From the NCBI GenBank assembly GCA_028282845.1, contig JANQGY010000013.1, positions 124,001-188,000 of the forward strand: a stretch of 64,000 bases of DNA, read 5' to 3'. Positions 19,092 through 27,828 of this stretch are shown one piece after another (position 1 is the stretch's first letter; each line of letters begins with the position of its first letter). The translations under genes were made by a program, and so were the position numbers. This DNA is from a bacterium (GTDB lineage Bacteria; Fidelibacterota; Marinisomatia; Marinisomatales; JAHJCW01). Below the pieces are notes generated by a model. The model saw nothing but the letters and a program-made list of their open reading frames with translations, was not told the DNA's origin and made no database searches.

Positions 19092-19573
19092 GCATTTTTC
19101 CCAAAGAGTTTAAAGCTACGTGGTTTATCAGGAGTTTCGGGTTGACTAAAGTTCCGTTAATATTTTATGCTCGGCCTTCGGTAGTTAAGATTACCAGTGA
19201 ATCGGTAGTCATAAAAATTCCATTTCGACGCCGCAATAAGAATCATCTTAATTCGATGTATTTTGGCACGCTTACCATCGGCGCCGATGTCGCCGGAGGT
19301 GTGCTTGCCATGAATTTAATTCGTAAAAGCGGTCGCAAAATTTCACTGGTATTCAAAGATTTTAAAGCGGATTTCTTAAAACGTGCCGAAGGAGATACTT
19401 ATTTCGCCTGCAATGACGGTTCAGAGATAAAGAAATTAATTGAAGATGCCATCAAAACTGGAGAACGGGTAAATATGCCCTTAAAAATAACCGCCACCGT
19501 TCCGGAAATTTTTGGAGATGAAACGGTGGCGGAATTTATTTTGACTTTGTCACTTAAAGACAAAACCGGTTAA
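19088..19573 (+). CDS. DUF4442 hotdog-fold protein (PaaI-like)
   Basis: This 161-residue protein has the pattern R-R-N-K-N-H-L-x-S-M-Y-F-G-T-L-x-x-G-A-D at ~48-68, typical of DUF4442, a hotdog-fold family related to PaaI-type acyl-CoA thioesterases. A basic N-terminal stretch and a C-terminal beta strand (AEFILTLSLK) complete the fold. It is translationally coupled to the HAD hydrolase. Acyl-CoA or acyl-ACP thioesterase activity is plausible but not proven for the family. Confidence 0.72.
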   Translation: MSIFPKEFKATWFIRSFGLTKVPLIFYARPSVVKITSESVVIKIPFRRRNKNHLNSMYFGTLTIGADVAGGVLAMNLIRKSGRKISLVFKDFKADFLKRAEGDTYFACNDGSEIKKLIEDAIKTGERVNMPLKITATVPEIFGDETVAEFILTLSLKDKTG

Positions 19574-20743
19574 TTATTTTATATATCTTCTTATATTGCC
19601 AAGACCTTCACGGATACTATGTTTGAATGTTTCGGCTCCGTCAATTATCAGATCTAAGTCGTGCGGGAAATCAATAAAGGGGATTTTCAATAGCTCCAAA
19701 TCAGCATCAGATAATGCCTCTGTATCACCGATCGCCCTTGCTGAAACATGTTCAAAGATACTTTCCGCACCAATCGGCACCTGCTTGACAATTTTCTTAG
19801 GTTTATTTTGAACCAATTCAACTTCACCTTCTAATTTGGCTGCTTTGAATTGATGAGATTCAATTATCGTACAGGATACAGTACGGGTTTGTGGAACTTT
19901 AATGTCATTTCCTTCAGAATCTTTAACCACATTTCCATTTTCATCTAATAGATATTCCCAACCATCTTCAATTTCTTTAGTTTCCATCCGGTCAATTTGT
20001 TCTATATTTTCCGGCGAAACTTCAATCCTCTTTAGATTTATCAATGTTACATAGTCAAAATGTGTTTTTTGTCCGCCATCAGTTGTATGAAATTCTATCC
20101 ATTCCGAGTTGAAATCGGTTACTCCGAATGACATTAAATCACCAATAAATCTATCAGGCAGTTTTAATTGGGTCTTATTGGAGAAAGTTACCAGAACGCG
20201 ACTGATACCATTATAATGTGCTTTTTGGATCAATCCGTTAATATTTTCAATATCACCGATATATGTCTTGGCTTTGTTAAACTCATAATAGGCTTGCCGA
20301 TATGATTCTTTGTCACCATTGTTCATTAATTCGTTGGCATGATTCCAGAAGTAATCACCCGCATTTTTCTTGGCTTGAATAATTTCTGTGTCATAATCAA
20401 CAAACTCATAATCAATTACTTCATTGCCAAGCTGCAAGGGCAGAACGGTACTGACCAGTGCCTGCCTATTTTTTAAGTCTGTATAACGCTCAAAGATTTC
20501 ATCCCAATTGGCCGGATTACCCTCTTCTTTTAAGAATTTTATTCTATCATAGTCTTGTTGATTAGCTAAAAGGTAAGCTTTATCTAAAACTTCAATTTGT
20601 TCCTGATCGGTTGGATCAACGCGCAACTTTTTAACGGCGGTTTGAATTGCTGCATCATAATCACCACGCTGTAATTGTTTCAATGATGACGCACAACCGG
20701 CAATTAAAAGAAGAATAATCAAAAATGCTAGGATTTTTTTCAT
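19574..20743 (-). CDS. Exported lipoprotein with N-terminal TPR-like helices
   Basis: This 389-residue protein has a clear lipoprotein signal (IILLLIAGC, Cys at ~17). The N-terminal half is helical, with a TPR-like RGDYDAAIQTAVKKLRVDP segment and repeated acidic/aromatic helices. The C-terminal half is beta-rich, with FSNKTQLKLPDRF and an internal VKDSEGNDIKVPQTRTVSCTI stretch. I do not recognise a named family. An ATG follows TTGGAGATATACTGTT. Probably anchored in the outer membrane facing the periplasm; the role is unknown. Confidence 0.7.
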   Translation of the reverse strand: MKKILAFLIILLLIAGCASSLKQLQRGDYDAAIQTAVKKLRVDPTDQEQIEVLDKAYLLANQQDYDRIKFLKEEGNPANWDEIFERYTDLKNRQALVSTVLPLQLGNEVIDYEFVDYDTEIIQAKKNAGDYFWNHANELMNNGDKESYRQAYYEFNKAKTYIGDIENINGLIQKAHYNGISRVLVTFSNKTQLKLPDRFIGDLMSFGVTDFNSEWIEFHTTDGGQKTHFDYVTLINLKRIEVSPENIEQIDRMETKEIEDGWEYLLDENGNVVKDSEGNDIKVPQTRTVSCTIIESHQFKAAKLEGEVELVQNKPKKIVKQVPIGAESIFEHVSARAIGDTEALSDADLELLKIPFIDFPHDLDLIIDGAETFKHSIREGLGNIRRYIK

Positions 20744-20827
20744 AACAGTATATCTCCAAGATTTAATACAATTGGTTAAAATAATAATTTTTTCAGGTGA
20801 TGAAAAGCAATAACTTGGAAGTTCTAA

Positions 20828-23710
20828 TCATTTAAGCAAAAGTAGTTTCTTATGACGAACCTCATTTTGCATTTTTATTTGAACTATATAAACTCCGGCC
20901 GATACGTGCTGATAATTTTCATCTAAACCGTTCCAGGTTACGATATTATAGCCGCGCAAATAGGTTTTGTTATCAACTAACCTCACTATCTCTTCGCCAA
21001 GCAGATCAAAAATAGATAGTGTAATCGCGGATTTTTTGGGAAGATCAAAGCCAATTTTTGTGCTGTGGTTAAAAGGATTGGGATAATTCTGATCTAAATT
21101 CAGTTCAGCGGGTGCGAACGCGCGACCATCAATTGCTAATTTCAAACCGCTGTTGAAAGCGATAGTTTCTAATTCACCATCGGAAGCTGACACAGTGTAA
21201 GAATCAGTTGTTATATTAACGGTATCGGTTACCGATAAAATATCTTTAAGCGTGAAATCATAACTTGTCTCACTTAAACCATAGCGTGACAGTTCTGATA
21301 AACCTTTTTCGAAAATTATGTCGTAAGTAATAGCATCGTTTTCAATATCTTTTGATTCTTCCCAGTTAATAGTAAAACTATCATTGAAATTGTATTTAGT
21401 TATGACCAAAGTTGAGTCATACGATGGAGTTATTATATCAAATCCGGAAGGCTTATCGTTAATTGCTAAAATTTCAACGGGTATAGTGTAGGCTTCTGAA
21501 TCAATGCCACCCAATTCTGTGCCGCCATCATCAGACATGCTCAAAGTTAATGCTGTTGTTCCGTTCACGTTCGGAATAGTGGAAAATGTTAGTGTGGCAA
21601 AATTGTCCGGACTAAAATAGGTCAGGATTGGATCAGGTAAAATATCAGTATTATTGGATTTAACAGAAATGGAGATATTTTGATTGCTTTCCCAAGGACC
21701 GGCTTGAATTCCAGTGATGGTAATGCTTGTATCAATGTCTTCGATTATGGTAATGGGTTTTAAATCAATTACTGGTGGATCATTTCTTGGTGCGATGTAT
21801 AAATGAAATGATTCATCAGTGTAATTGACTCCGTTATTCTCTGTCCCGCCATCATCCCATATTCTAACGGTCACTAATTGTTCCCCTGATACGTTTTCTT
21901 TGGGGTCAATGGTGATTATACCATTACTATCAGGACTGGTGTACTGAATCCGGCCGGGGTTAAACAATGCAGTGTCCGGTGGTATTATTTCAATTGAAAG
22001 ATTTTGAATTTCATCAATCTGTCCTGTGCTTATTCCTGAGACTTGAATTGATATATCGTGCGTATCTTCAATTAAATGTAAGTCATCAAGCGGATCTAAA
22101 GTGGGTTCATCGTTTACCGGTGAAACATTTATTACCATAGTATTCGTATCTAGGCTTGTACTGCCGAAACTATCAATAACTTTATATTTAAAATAGGTAT
22201 ATTCAGGTCCATGCTCATTAGCAAGGGCTTGGAAAGATAGTTTTGATAATTCTTCACAAATAAAGCTGCCGTCAATGGAATCATTGTCATATAGGAAATA
22301 TTCCCATTTGTCGGAATTAATGAACACCAAATGTTCTAATACATCATCGTCCGCATCGTTAAATGGGAAATCAGCACTTGAAAATATTCGTTTCTGATCT
22401 TCGTAGGCGGTTACGGTAGTATCACTGCTTAGTGGTCTTGATCTTGCTGTAATCTCTATGATGTTTGATATAGTACTAAGATTCCCTGATACATCTTGCG
22501 CTTTAATCCCGTAGAATTGGGTTTCAGCAGAAATATAGTTAATATCATTATATGAACTTAGTGGGGGATAGATTGTTGCAATTATGCTGTTTGAGTTTTG
22601 AAGTTCATTTTGGTCGGTATTGCGATATATGTAATACCTAGAAAGATCAATCTCTGTGTTCGGCTTCCAATCGAGTTTTATAGAATCGGCTTCAAGAGAG
22701 CCGAATAGATCACTTGGTGGAGAGGGCGGTGTAAGGTCAATTGTTTTTCCAGGAACTGAGTGTGATCTTCCACTTGTAATACCTGATAGATCCATTGCAT
22801 CAATCGCATAATAGTAAATGTGGTCTTTGACAATATTGTAGGTATCGCTGAATGTTGTATCAGGAGCTAAAACTTCACCGAGATATAATTGGTATCCAAA
22901 TTCACTTTCGGATCTATAAACTCTATATTTAAAAATGTCTGGTTCAAGATTTGGATGCCACTCAAGATCAATATAATCAAGTCTTGGAATTGTTTTTAAT
23001 CCGGTTGGTATGTCTGGCGCGGGTCCTGCCACAGCCAGTGTTTTTTGAATAGCTTCATGCGCTACATTAGCCATTATTTGTGCACCTTCTTCATTGGGGT
23101 GAATACCGTCGGCAAACATTTCGGGTTTACCTGCTAGTGCAGAATAGAAGTCTGCAGTTGTATATCCCAGATCTTGTGCGAGTTGTTTTACTTTTGGAAT
23201 TATTTCATCATGTACTACATCATTATTATGACCTTTTGATTCATCAAATACTGGCGGAGGAAAGACAAGAATAAAAACAGGCTCATCTCTATCTGGAAAC
23301 TTTGCAATATTGTTTGATATATAAGCATTAATTAAAGAATTATAGTCATCTACAAAGTCTTCATTGTCTCCCCAAATACCAAAATGACTATCATTAGTTC
23401 CCAGACAGATTATAATTATGTCCCAGGGTATGCCTTCCTCAATTGAGTACCTAAATTGTCCACCTTTCATATATGCCACTGGTGGCCAATATAGTATAGT
23501 ATGACCCGGATCACCCCTGTTCTCTACATAATAATTACCACCCAATAGCATTCCTAGTTTTGCGGGGTAGCTACTTTCTCCTCCGGGGGAGGGTGTCCCA
23601 TCACCCCAAGTAATACTATTTCCAACACATAGTACATTGATTTGTGCGCTAAGAGGGGTAATAATAGCAAGTAATAATAGAATAAATGCTATATATTTAT
23701 TTTCAATCAA
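20828..23710 (-). CDS. Secreted SGNH/GDSL hydrolase with Fn3 repeats and type IX sorting domain
   Basis: This 960-residue secreted protein begins with a signal peptide and an SGNH hydrolase domain (~25-230). Block I is VLCVGNSITWGDG, block III is LGTNDSH and block V is DGIHPN, giving the Ser, Gly/Asn and Asp-His elements. Two fibronectin-III-like domains (~235-420) follow, then three Ig/cadherin-like repeats each with a DDGGTE motif. The C-terminal ~80 residues contain NYPNPFN and end in a basic KKLLLLK tail, the usual type A signal for the type IX system. SGNH enzymes deacylate glycans or lipids. The TTG start is uncertain. Confidence 0.87.
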   Translation of the reverse strand: MIENKYIAFILLLLAIITPLSAQINVLCVGNSITWGDGTPSPGGESSYPAKLGMLLGGNYYVENRGDPGHTILYWPPVAYMKGGQFRYSIEEGIPWDIIIICLGTNDSHFGIWGDNEDFVDDYNSLINAYISNNIAKFPDRDEPVFILVFPPPVFDESKGHNNDVVHDEIIPKVKQLAQDLGYTTADFYSALAGKPEMFADGIHPNEEGAQIMANVAHEAIQKTLAVAGPAPDIPTGLKTIPRLDYIDLEWHPNLEPDIFKYRVYRSESEFGYQLYLGEVLAPDTTFSDTYNIVKDHIYYYAIDAMDLSGITSGRSHSVPGKTIDLTPPSPPSDLFGSLEADSIKLDWKPNTEIDLSRYYIYRNTDQNELQNSNSIIATIYPPLSSYNDINYISAETQFYGIKAQDVSGNLSTISNIIEITARSRPLSSDTTVTAYEDQKRIFSSADFPFNDADDDVLEHLVFINSDKWEYFLYDNDSIDGSFICEELSKLSFQALANEHGPEYTYFKYKVIDSFGSTSLDTNTMVINVSPVNDEPTLDPLDDLHLIEDTHDISIQVSGISTGQIDEIQNLSIEIIPPDTALFNPGRIQYTSPDSNGIITIDPKENVSGEQLVTVRIWDDGGTENNGVNYTDESFHLYIAPRNDPPVIDLKPITIIEDIDTSITITGIQAGPWESNQNISISVKSNNTDILPDPILTYFSPDNFATLTFSTIPNVNGTTALTLSMSDDGGTELGGIDSEAYTIPVEILAINDKPSGFDIITPSYDSTLVITKYNFNDSFTINWEESKDIENDAITYDIIFEKGLSELSRYGLSETSYDFTLKDILSVTDTVNITTDSYTVSASDGELETIAFNSGLKLAIDGRAFAPAELNLDQNYPNPFNHSTKIGFDLPKKSAITLSIFDLLGEEIVRLVDNKTYLRGYNIVTWNGLDENYQHVSAGVYIVQIKMQNEVRHKKLLLLK

Positions 23711-23835
23711 TTTATAAATTCAAATAAACGAAAAGGGCATTAAATTTAAAATCTATTTATAGATTATTTTCAATTATTTATTACCAAATTTACATTTAAC
23801 CATTAAGTAAATAAAGCATCTATATTTATTGTTCT

Positions 23836-26205
23836 GTGAAGCATAAATTGACTAGGATAATCTTAATTTTTGGTATCATTGCGCAGTTTGTATTTGCTCA
23901 GCATGCTACCGGGCGGATAAGCGGTTATATTAAAGATGCCGAAAGCGGTGAGCCGGTTATGTATGCTAATATTATTTTGGAGAATACCACAATCGGAACC
24001 GCTTCGGATAATTTTGGCTATTACGTTATACCAAATGCGGTTTCCGGAAAACAAAAATTAAAAGTAATGATGATGGGTTATACAACAGAATCAGTCGAAA
24101 TAATAGTCAGCGAAAATGCTGATTTGCGATATGATTTTGAATTAATACCTACAGTGCTTGAAGGAGAGGAGGTTACTGTAACCGCTGAGCGACAAAGATT
24201 CAAAGAAAAAGTCGAAGTAAGCCGCGTTAACCTCGGATTGCGGGAAATAAAGAATGCCCCCGCTTTTGTTGAAGCAGACCTATTCAGAACAATACAATTA
24301 TTACCGGGCGTCACCTCGACAAATGATTTTTCATCGGCACTTGTTGTTCGTGGCGGTAGTACTGATGAAAATTTAATTTTGTTGGATGGTATTGAGCTTT
24401 ATAATCCATATCATCTTGGAGGAATATTTTCAACCTTCAATGCCAGCACAATTTCTGATGCGGAGTTCATCGCCGGTGGGTTTCCGGCGAACTATGGAAA
24501 TCGTATTTCATCGGTATTAAATATCACATCGAAAGAAGGCGATTCAAAAAATGGCAGGCTGTTTAGGAATAGCAATATCGGTCAATATTGGGATTTGAGC
24601 CGGGTTGAAGGTGAAATAAGTTTATTGAGTTCAAAAATATTGGCTGAAGGTCCAATTCATAACGGTTCGTGGATGTGGTCTTACCGTAGAACCTATTTCG
24701 ATAAACTCGCAGAACTGTATTATCTTGTTACTTCCAAGGAAAGCGATATTGATTGGAAATATTATTTTTGGGATACACAAGGGAAATTGATCTATAATAT
24801 CAATGATAAAAATCGGCTTACGTTTTCGACTTATTTAGGTCGCGACGTTCTCGCAATGAATTTTGGTGAGAGTGATGATGCCGTTGATTTTGATTGGGAT
24901 TGGGGAAATTATACCAATAGTTTACAGTGGCGTTTTGTACCGAATTCAAAATTTCTATCAACATTGTCAATCGCTAATACCAATTTTCAATTTGATGTCA
25001 ACTTGATCACTACCGAGACTGATTCTGTAGGGAATGAACAAAATAGCGAGTTCATAATTTTCAATGAAATCAATGATTGGACGATAAAGGAAAAAATTGA
25101 TTGGTTCATATCAGATAGACATACCGTAACCGGCGGTTTTGAATTTAAACAATTGGGCATGCAATTCAATTTTGCGTTTGAAGATATTACTTTTTTCAAT
25201 CAGGATCAGCAACCCTTCATATTTGGTGGTTATTTACAGGACAAGTGGAAGCTTACTCCGCTATTCACACTACAGCCCGGTATTCGTGTATCAAAATATG
25301 AATTGCACGACGATGTTTATTATGAACCGAGAATCGGATTCAAATATTTAATTAATGATAATTTGGCGGTTAAGGGGGCTTGGGGTAAATATCACCAATT
25401 CCTGTTTACGACCAATGATGATGATGCTATTTTGAACATTGTTGACTTTTGGCAACCAATACCGGAAAATTATGCTGCAAAATCCCTGCAGCAATTCATC
25501 TTGGGCGTTGAACAATTAATAAAAAATAAATATTCAATCAGTCTTGAAGGATATTATAAGCCATATAATAATGTGTTAACCACCAATCCGAATAACGATC
25601 CGGCTGACGATTCAGATGATTATGTGGAAGGAAAGGGTGAAGTATATGGTATCGAATTATTAATTCGAAAAAATTCAGGAAAACTAACCGGCTGGATCGG
25701 CTATTCCTACATTTATAATAAACAAGAATATGATTTTAATAGTGATGGAAAGATCACAGAAAATACCGGCGAGATTTTTTCGCCGCAATCCGATCAACCA
25801 CATGCTTTCAATTTGGTAGGAAACTATAGATTGAATAAAAAAAATTCATTCGGATTGACAATAAGTGCCAGTAGTGGCAGACCTTATACACCAACAATTG
25901 GATTCACTTATACTCAGAATTCAAGTTCGGATGGGGTAGATACTTATAATAATCCTTATGGAAATTTAACGGAATTAAAAGGTTTGAAGAATTCGGTCCG
26001 CTATCCCGATTATTTTAGAATGGATCTAAGCTGGGTAAGGAAAATATCTCCGTTCGGTTGGGATGGCAATTTTAAATTACAGATCATCAATGTGACCAAT
26101 CATTTTAATGTTTTGTTATATAATTGGGATTTGGAAGATAAGGTGGTTGAGGCGATCGGGATGTTCCCGCTGTTTCCATCAATCGGAGTGGAGTTCAAAT
26201 TCTAA
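23836..26205 (+). CDS. TonB-dependent receptor with carboxypeptidase-like N-terminal domain
   Basis: This 789-residue outer-membrane receptor has four parts in order. A signal peptide is followed by a carboxypeptidase regulatory-like beta-sandwich (~25-105, starting GRISGYIKDAESGEPVMYANI). A plug domain follows (~130-230), with VRGGSTDENLILLDGI and ADFIAGGFPANYG-type motifs. The 22-strand barrel then runs to a C-terminal aromatic strand ending GVEFKF. The start is GTG with no obvious ribosome-binding site. It is followed 1 base later by a DUF4249 lipoprotein, the usual receptor-lipoprotein pair of this group. The ligand is unknown. Confidence 0.9.
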   Translation: MKHKLTRIILIFGIIAQFVFAQHATGRISGYIKDAESGEPVMYANIILENTTIGTASDNFGYYVIPNAVSGKQKLKVMMMGYTTESVEIIVSENADLRYDFELIPTVLEGEEVTVTAERQRFKEKVEVSRVNLGLREIKNAPAFVEADLFRTIQLLPGVTSTNDFSSALVVRGGSTDENLILLDGIELYNPYHLGGIFSTFNASTISDAEFIAGGFPANYGNRISSVLNITSKEGDSKNGRLFRNSNIGQYWDLSRVEGEISLLSSKILAEGPIHNGSWMWSYRRTYFDKLAELYYLVTSKESDIDWKYYFWDTQGKLIYNINDKNRLTFSTYLGRDVLAMNFGESDDAVDFDWDWGNYTNSLQWRFVPNSKFLSTLSIANTNFQFDVNLITTETDSVGNEQNSEFIIFNEINDWTIKEKIDWFISDRHTVTGGFEFKQLGMQFNFAFEDITFFNQDQQPFIFGGYLQDKWKLTPLFTLQPGIRVSKYELHDDVYYEPRIGFKYLINDNLAVKGAWGKYHQFLFTTNDDDAILNIVDFWQPIPENYAAKSLQQFILGVEQLIKNKYSISLEGYYKPYNNVLTTNPNNDPADDSDDYVEGKGEVYGIELLIRKNSGKLTGWIGYSYIYNKQEYDFNSDGKITENTGEIFSPQSDQPHAFNLVGNYRLNKKNSFGLTISASSGRPYTPTIGFTYTQNSSSDGVDTYNNPYGNLTELKGLKNSVRYPDYFRMDLSWVRKISPFGWDGNFKLQIINVTNHFNVLLYNWDLEDKVVEAIGMFPLFPSIGVEFKF

Positions 26206-26206
26206 A

Positions 26207-27268
26207 ATGCGAAAGTTTTTAGCAGTATTAATCTTATTGTTATTATTTGCCTGTACGGAGGAACACAGTATCGCAGAGTTTTCAGATGAATTCAGCGATT
26301 ATAGAAGTGAATTGCGCGTTGAAGCGATTCTGCATCCAAATGATTTTATGAATTCGATTGTCAGAATTGACAAAACTTTGCTCGTTACCGACACAGTTCT
26401 TTTTAATGGTATAGATGACAACGGTGATTGGATCGGTTATACCGATGCAAATAGCAATGGTCAGTGGGATGAAGGTGAACCATTGAATGATGATATTGGC
26501 GGTAATGACGGCGGAAAAGGCAACGGAGTACCGGATCGCGGTGAACCGCATGTGGATGACTTAGCTGAAGTTTTGCCATTTGTCCATGATTCGACCATGC
26601 AATCAGTTGTTTTATTGGAGAAAACTACAGGAGAATTAGTGGCTGAATTTGAATGGCAAACAAAAGCCGCTATACTTGAAGAATACAATTACGATTTTGA
26701 AAGCGATGAAGAATCTGTCGAAGTATATACCTACGGCGGGTATGTACCCTCAGAAATTTATAATAATGTACAAATTGATTATAATAAGGAATATGAATTT
26801 TCGATTATCGCAAACGGTGGAAAAATAATAACCGGAGCCACACAGCCTTTCCCGCCGGCGGAATTGATAGTGGAAAATACGGAGTGGGTAGCTGATACAC
26901 TGATCTTGAATGATGATTCGGATATAGTTGAGTTTTTGACGGACGGTCGGGTTTCGTTGTGCAATTTTACAATCCGGCAAGTGCTAAAGCCGGACTCCAT
27001 GGTTTACTCCTTCAGTACTTATTTCCCACCGCAAGAATCTATTGATTCAGATAAGGCACTCTTCCAATTATGGCGCAGTTTGTTCCCCTTCGGGCTTTCG
27101 GAATTAACCATCTCAGTATTGAGCAAGGAATATAGCCAATATATTATTTCAAGCTTGCCTTTGAACGATGCCGAGCTATCGAATTTGCGCGACCAAAACG
27201 GCGATGTAGTTCTTGGAATCGCCGGTTCTTCCACCGTTACAAAACTATACGTAAATAATAGTTTTTAG
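26207..27268 (+). CDS. DUF4249-like outer-membrane lipoprotein
   Basis: This 353-residue lipoprotein starts at the ATG at 26207, one base after the receptor stop; its signal is FLAVLILLLLFAC with the lipobox Cys at ~16. The start of the mature part (YRSELRVEAILHPND) and the strand YNKEYEFSIIANGG match DUF4249, an Ig-like family paired with TonB receptors. Unusually, residues ~65-120 carry acidic loops of EF-hand/dockerin type (DANSNGQWDEGE and GNGVPDRGE), likely calcium sites. It probably acts as the surface partner of the preceding receptor. Confidence 0.75.
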   Translation: MRKFLAVLILLLLFACTEEHSIAEFSDEFSDYRSELRVEAILHPNDFMNSIVRIDKTLLVTDTVLFNGIDDNGDWIGYTDANSNGQWDEGEPLNDDIGGNDGGKGNGVPDRGEPHVDDLAEVLPFVHDSTMQSVVLLEKTTGELVAEFEWQTKAAILEEYNYDFESDEESVEVYTYGGYVPSEIYNNVQIDYNKEYEFSIIANGGKIITGATQPFPPAELIVENTEWVADTLILNDDSDIVEFLTDGRVSLCNFTIRQVLKPDSMVYSFSTYFPPQESIDSDKALFQLWRSLFPFGLSELTISVLSKEYSQYIISSLPLNDAELSNLRDQNGDVVLGIAGSSTVTKLYVNNSF

Positions 27269-27269
27269 A

Positions 27270-27297
27270 ACAAGATTAAAAGACAAATAAATCTTGT
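27270..27297. repeat. Inverted repeat between DUF4249 gene and MerR gene
   Basis: A perfect 8-base inverted repeat (ACAAGATT and AATCTTGT with a 12-base spacer) begins 1 base after the DUF4249 stop and ends 78 bases before the MerR start. No T-run follows, so a standard terminator is doubtful. It could be a weak terminator or a regulator-binding site for the merR promoter region. Confidence 0.4.
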
Positions 27298-27375
27298 ATT
27301 ATCTGTAGTATATACTTTAACTTTATCATAGTAAATATTTCTGATTTTGTACACAAAACTTACAGTGTTGTAAAA

Positions 27376-27828
27376 ATGCAATTTGATCCAAAAGAACCTA
27401 TCCTGGGTATCGGTGTTGCCGCAAAAAAATTAGGCGTATCACCCGAATTATTAAGGCTTTATGAAAAAGAAGGATTAGTGATTACCTACAAGACCAAATC
27501 AGGTCATCGTTTATATTCGGAAAAAGATTTAGAATGGATAGAATGCTTTCGCCGGCAGATAACCGATAATAAAATGAATATAGCCGGCATCAGGATGCTT
27601 TTGGCACTGATGCCGTGTTGGAAGTTGAAAAGTAAGTGCACAAGCCGCGATTGCAAGAATTGCCAAGCATATAAAAATAGCAATGTTGTGTGTTGGACTA
27701 TTGATGATCAGGGCTCAAAGATATGCCAAGAAGATAGCTGTCGTGATTGTTTGGTATATGAGAATGCGTGTACAGCTGGTAAACTGGAAAAAAGTTATAT
27801 TGTAATTGAAGATGATGAAAAAAATTAA
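27376..27828 (+). CDS. MerR family regulator with Cys-rich C-terminal domain
   Basis: This 150-residue regulator has a MerR winged helix-turn-helix at ~10-80: GVAAKKLGVSPELLRLYEKEG, then SGHRLYSEKDLEWI. The C-terminal ~70 residues hold nine Cys in a CW-x4-C, C-x2-C, CW, C-x4-C-x2-C pattern, instead of the long dimer helix and short metal loop of classical MerR proteins. The pattern resembles two-CW type Cys motifs. It could bind an Fe-S cluster or metal, or sense an oxyanion or redox state. The next gene starts inside its 3' end (17-base overlap), so it is part of the electron-transfer operon and probably controls it. Confidence 0.82.
   Translation: MQFDPKEPILGIGVAAKKLGVSPELLRLYEKEGLVITYKTKSGHRLYSEKDLEWIECFRRQITDNKMNIAGIRMLLALMPCWKLKSKCTSRDCKNCQAYKNSNVVCWTIDDQGSKICQEDSCRDCLVYENACTAGKLEKSYIVIEDDEKN

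Noticed and set aside
27342..27375. Imperfect dyad around TTTTGTACAC...GTGTTGTAAAA just before merR, as a MerR operator.
   Set aside because: Arms do not match well and the spacing relative to a promoter cannot be judged; left as untyped intergenic sequence.
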